Origin: JBBRLA01 sp038231615
Lineage (GTDB): Bacteria > Myxococcota_A > Polyangia > Palsa-1104 > JAEUJZ01
Length of the DNA stretch: 7,429 bases
Direction: 5' to 3'
Assembly: GCA_038231615.1 (NCBI GenBank)
Contig: JBBRLA010000435.1
Span: 1-7,429, forward strand
The notes below the pieces were generated by a model, which had not been told where the DNA came from, did no database searches, and saw only the letters and a program-made list of their open reading frames with translations. The translations under genes and the position numbers were made by a program. Positions 6,281 through 7,429 of the stretch are shown piece by piece. The stretch's first letter is position 1. Every line of letters starts with the position of its first letter.

Positions 6281-7072
6281 TGCGCAGCGGCATTGGGGGC
6301 GGGCTGCATCGCGGGAGATGGCGACTTCGTGGCGACCCTGTCGCCGGCGATCCTGTCGGCGCAGCTCCCCTTGGGACCGGGCCGGCGCGGGGCGGACAAC
6401 TGGCTGCTCCAGAGCGGCGGTTCGTCCTTGAGTCTGGACTCGCTCGATCTCTCGGTGTCCGACCTGATCCTCCGCGGCTCGTCTGACTACGCCGGGTCGC
6501 CTTTTGCCCCGATCCCGCTGGTCTCGTTTCCGGTGATGGGCGATGTGCCGGTTGCCACCCATGTGCTGGTCGCCCTGCTCCCCGGCGTGCCGCTGGGTTC
6601 GTGCGATCCTCGTTGCCAGGTGGACCGGACCGTGCTCGTGGGCGGGGGCTTCTGGCTCCGGCGCTTGCGGGCGGCGGGTGCCGTCCGACTGTCGGGTACC
6701 GCCCGAGCCGCCCTGCGCTTTTCCGCCGACGTGAGCCTCGTCGATCCCGCAGCGCCCGATGGAGTTCCGCTCGCCGATATGAACCCCGTCACGCTTTCCC
6801 GCGAGGTGCCCGAGCGACTGCAAGTGGGGGCCATCTTGCAGGTGGATGCCGGGCTCTTCGACGGGATCGACCTGGCGGCGCTGCCGCTGAACGCAGGCCA
6901 GATCTGCCTGGGAGTGGGCAATGGGTGCATCTCGCCGGCCCTGCCCGTGTCCGCCGCAATCATCGCGCAGCTTCGGGCGAACCTGGCCCGCGGCACCGTG
7001 CAGATTGTTCTCTCCGCGGCCCCGGACGACCCCAATACCACAGACCCGGGCAGCTCAGGAAATCCGCCCTGA
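6221..7072 (+). CDS. Putative lipoprotein of unknown function
   Basis: The frame is open from GTG 6134, which overlaps the previous stop, but the first codons are in the 30-bp repeat array. I place the start at ATG 6221: it has GGAGG with a 6-base spacer, and from it the protein has an arginine-bearing n-region (FLRRLL), a hydrophobic core (VLLWVLSCAAAL) and the lipobox-like LGAGC, with the Cys at residue 29 and Ile after it. ATG 6191 and 6251 have the same ribosome-binding setting. The mature part of about 255 residues is hydrophobic and strand-rich, with two Cys pairs (GSCDPRC; ICLGVGNGC) and a low-complexity tail (DDPNTTDPGSSGNPP). I do not recognise a family. Position after the barrel and binding-protein genes suggests an envelope partner of those two. 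Stop TGA is at 7070-7072. Confidence 0.75.
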   Translation: MHSAFLRRLLMPNVLLWVLSCAAALGAGCIAGDGDFVATLSPAILSAQLPLGPGRRGADNWLLQSGGSSLSLDSLDLSVSDLILRGSSDYAGSPFAPIPLVSFPVMGDVPVATHVLVALLPGVPLGSCDPRCQVDRTVLVGGGFWLRRLRAAGAVRLSGTARAALRFSADVSLVDPAAPDGVPLADMNPVTLSREVPERLQVGAILQVDAGLFDGIDLAALPLNAGQICLGVGNGCISPALPVSAAIIAQLRANLARGTVQIVLSAAPDDPNTTDPGSSGNPP

Positions 7073-7197
7073 AAACCCCGGCCAGCTTTCGTGCTTGATC
7101 CCGACCCCATTTTCAGGCGAAAATCCCGCGGCATCTTTAGTAGACGCATTGATTGCTTGATTGATCATGGGTCGGCAGACCCATGGAGGGTCCGTAG
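7073..7197 (+). other. Intergenic spacer before the vault-like gene
   Basis: No gene is seen here. A small perfect dyad attttc-aggc-gaaaat lies at 7109-7124, with no T-run after it. TTGATC (7094-7099) and GAAAAT (7119-7124) are at best a poor promoter pair. The hairpin at 7166-7185 is listed separately. Confidence 0.5.
7166..7185 (+). promoter_or_regulatory. Perfect hairpin touching the ribosome binding site
   Basis: catgggtc (7166-7173) and gacccatg (7178-7185) are exact inverse complements around ggca. The right arm ends at the first G of the Shine-Dalgarno GGAGGG (7185-7190), which lies 7 bases before ATG 7198. It could be an operator or an RNA element that controls access to the ribosome binding site. 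Confidence 0.6.
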
Positions 7198-7429
7198 ATG
7201 ATGAACGAACGGGGCAGCCGCAAGATTCCCGTCACCGAGCGACAGTTTCTCTGGGTCCAGGACGACGACAAGGGCGAGGTCACCCTGCACGTCGGCCCCA
7301 CCATGGTCTCCCCCACCGCCGCCGACCGCATCGTCGTCGACGACGGCGTCGGCAGCTTCTGCGAAGACCAGTCCGGCCGCCCCCAGATGATGGTCGAGGT
7401 CGGCGATCACCAGTACGCCGTCCTCTATA
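7198..7429 (+). CDS. Major-vault-protein-like N-terminal repeat (partial)
   Basis: Start ATG 7198 (a second ATG follows) has GGAGGG 7 bases upstream; the frame is open to the window end (77 codons). The product reads KIPVTERQFLWVQDD, then GEVTLHVGPTMVSPTAADRI, then PQMMVEVGDHQYAVLY. By eye this follows the first repeat of eukaryotic major vault protein, where an I-PP-YHYIHVLD strand, a V-x-R-VEVGP-x-x-Y-I strand, and a M-x-x-VPPRHYC-x-V strand occur in the same order and spacing. That family builds the vault shell in eukaryotes, and related proteins occur in some bacteria. The role here is unknown. Other possibilities are a different beta-rich shell or membrane-coat protein. The gene is separated from the upstream cluster by 125 bp and its own hairpin. 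Confidence 0.5.
   Translation, partial: MMNERGSRKIPVTERQFLWVQDDDKGEVTLHVGPTMVSPTAADRIVVDDGVGSFCEDQSGRPQMMVEVGDHQYAVLY

Noticed and set aside
1..7429. CRISPR array, tRNA, rRNA or transposase
   Set aside because: No regularly spaced repeats with unique spacers, no cloverleaf or ribosomal motifs and no transposase or integrase motifs were seen on either strand.

Overview
The window is a GC-rich piece of a Gram-negative bacterial chromosome. It encodes an outer-membrane barrel, secreted proteins, a lipoprotein, and a large kinase-like protein with a long repeat domain. The combination of kinase-like receptors with HEAT repeats, a Sel1-type tail and a vault-like protein suggests Myxococcota or a large-genome proteobacterium. 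That is inference from gene content; no rRNA or tRNA is present to settle it.

Layout. Bases 1-96 hold the last 31 codons of a plus-strand gene resembling a Sel1-like repeat. A 119-bp imperfect palindrome (227-345) follows. The large minus-strand gene (284-3358) runs into it, so its last ~20 codons and its stop lie inside the palindrome. That gene encodes an N-terminal zinc-ribbon-like knuckle, a kinase fold lacking the catalytic lysine and the HRD aspartate, one membrane helix, and about 600 residues of HEAT-like repeats.

A 380-bp divergent spacer (3359-3738) holds a 14-bp tandem repeat, an exact 18-bp inverted repeat enclosing two perfect hairpins, another long hairpin, and the motif TTGACACCC facing each flanking gene.

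A plus-strand cluster follows. (i) A porin-like outer-membrane barrel protein (3739-5158) is broken by one base at a run of ten G; nine G would restore the frame. (ii) A TroA/ZnuA-type solute-binding protein (5184-6137) has lost all three metal-binding histidines of its family. (iii) A putative lipoprotein of unknown function (about 6221-7072) begins inside four tandem 30-bp units, each starting with ATG, three of them followed by a perfectly placed SD-ATG pair. No ABC permease or ATPase is present in the window. Taken together, (i)-(iii) look like an envelope uptake or sensing cassette with a non-metal or altered ligand; its expression may be tunable by repeat slippage at the G10 run and in the 30-bp repeat. 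This joint role is inference.

After a 125-bp gap with a perfect hairpin next to a ribosome binding site, a last gene begins at 7198 and runs off the end. Its N-terminus aligns by eye with the first repeat of eukaryotic major vault protein.
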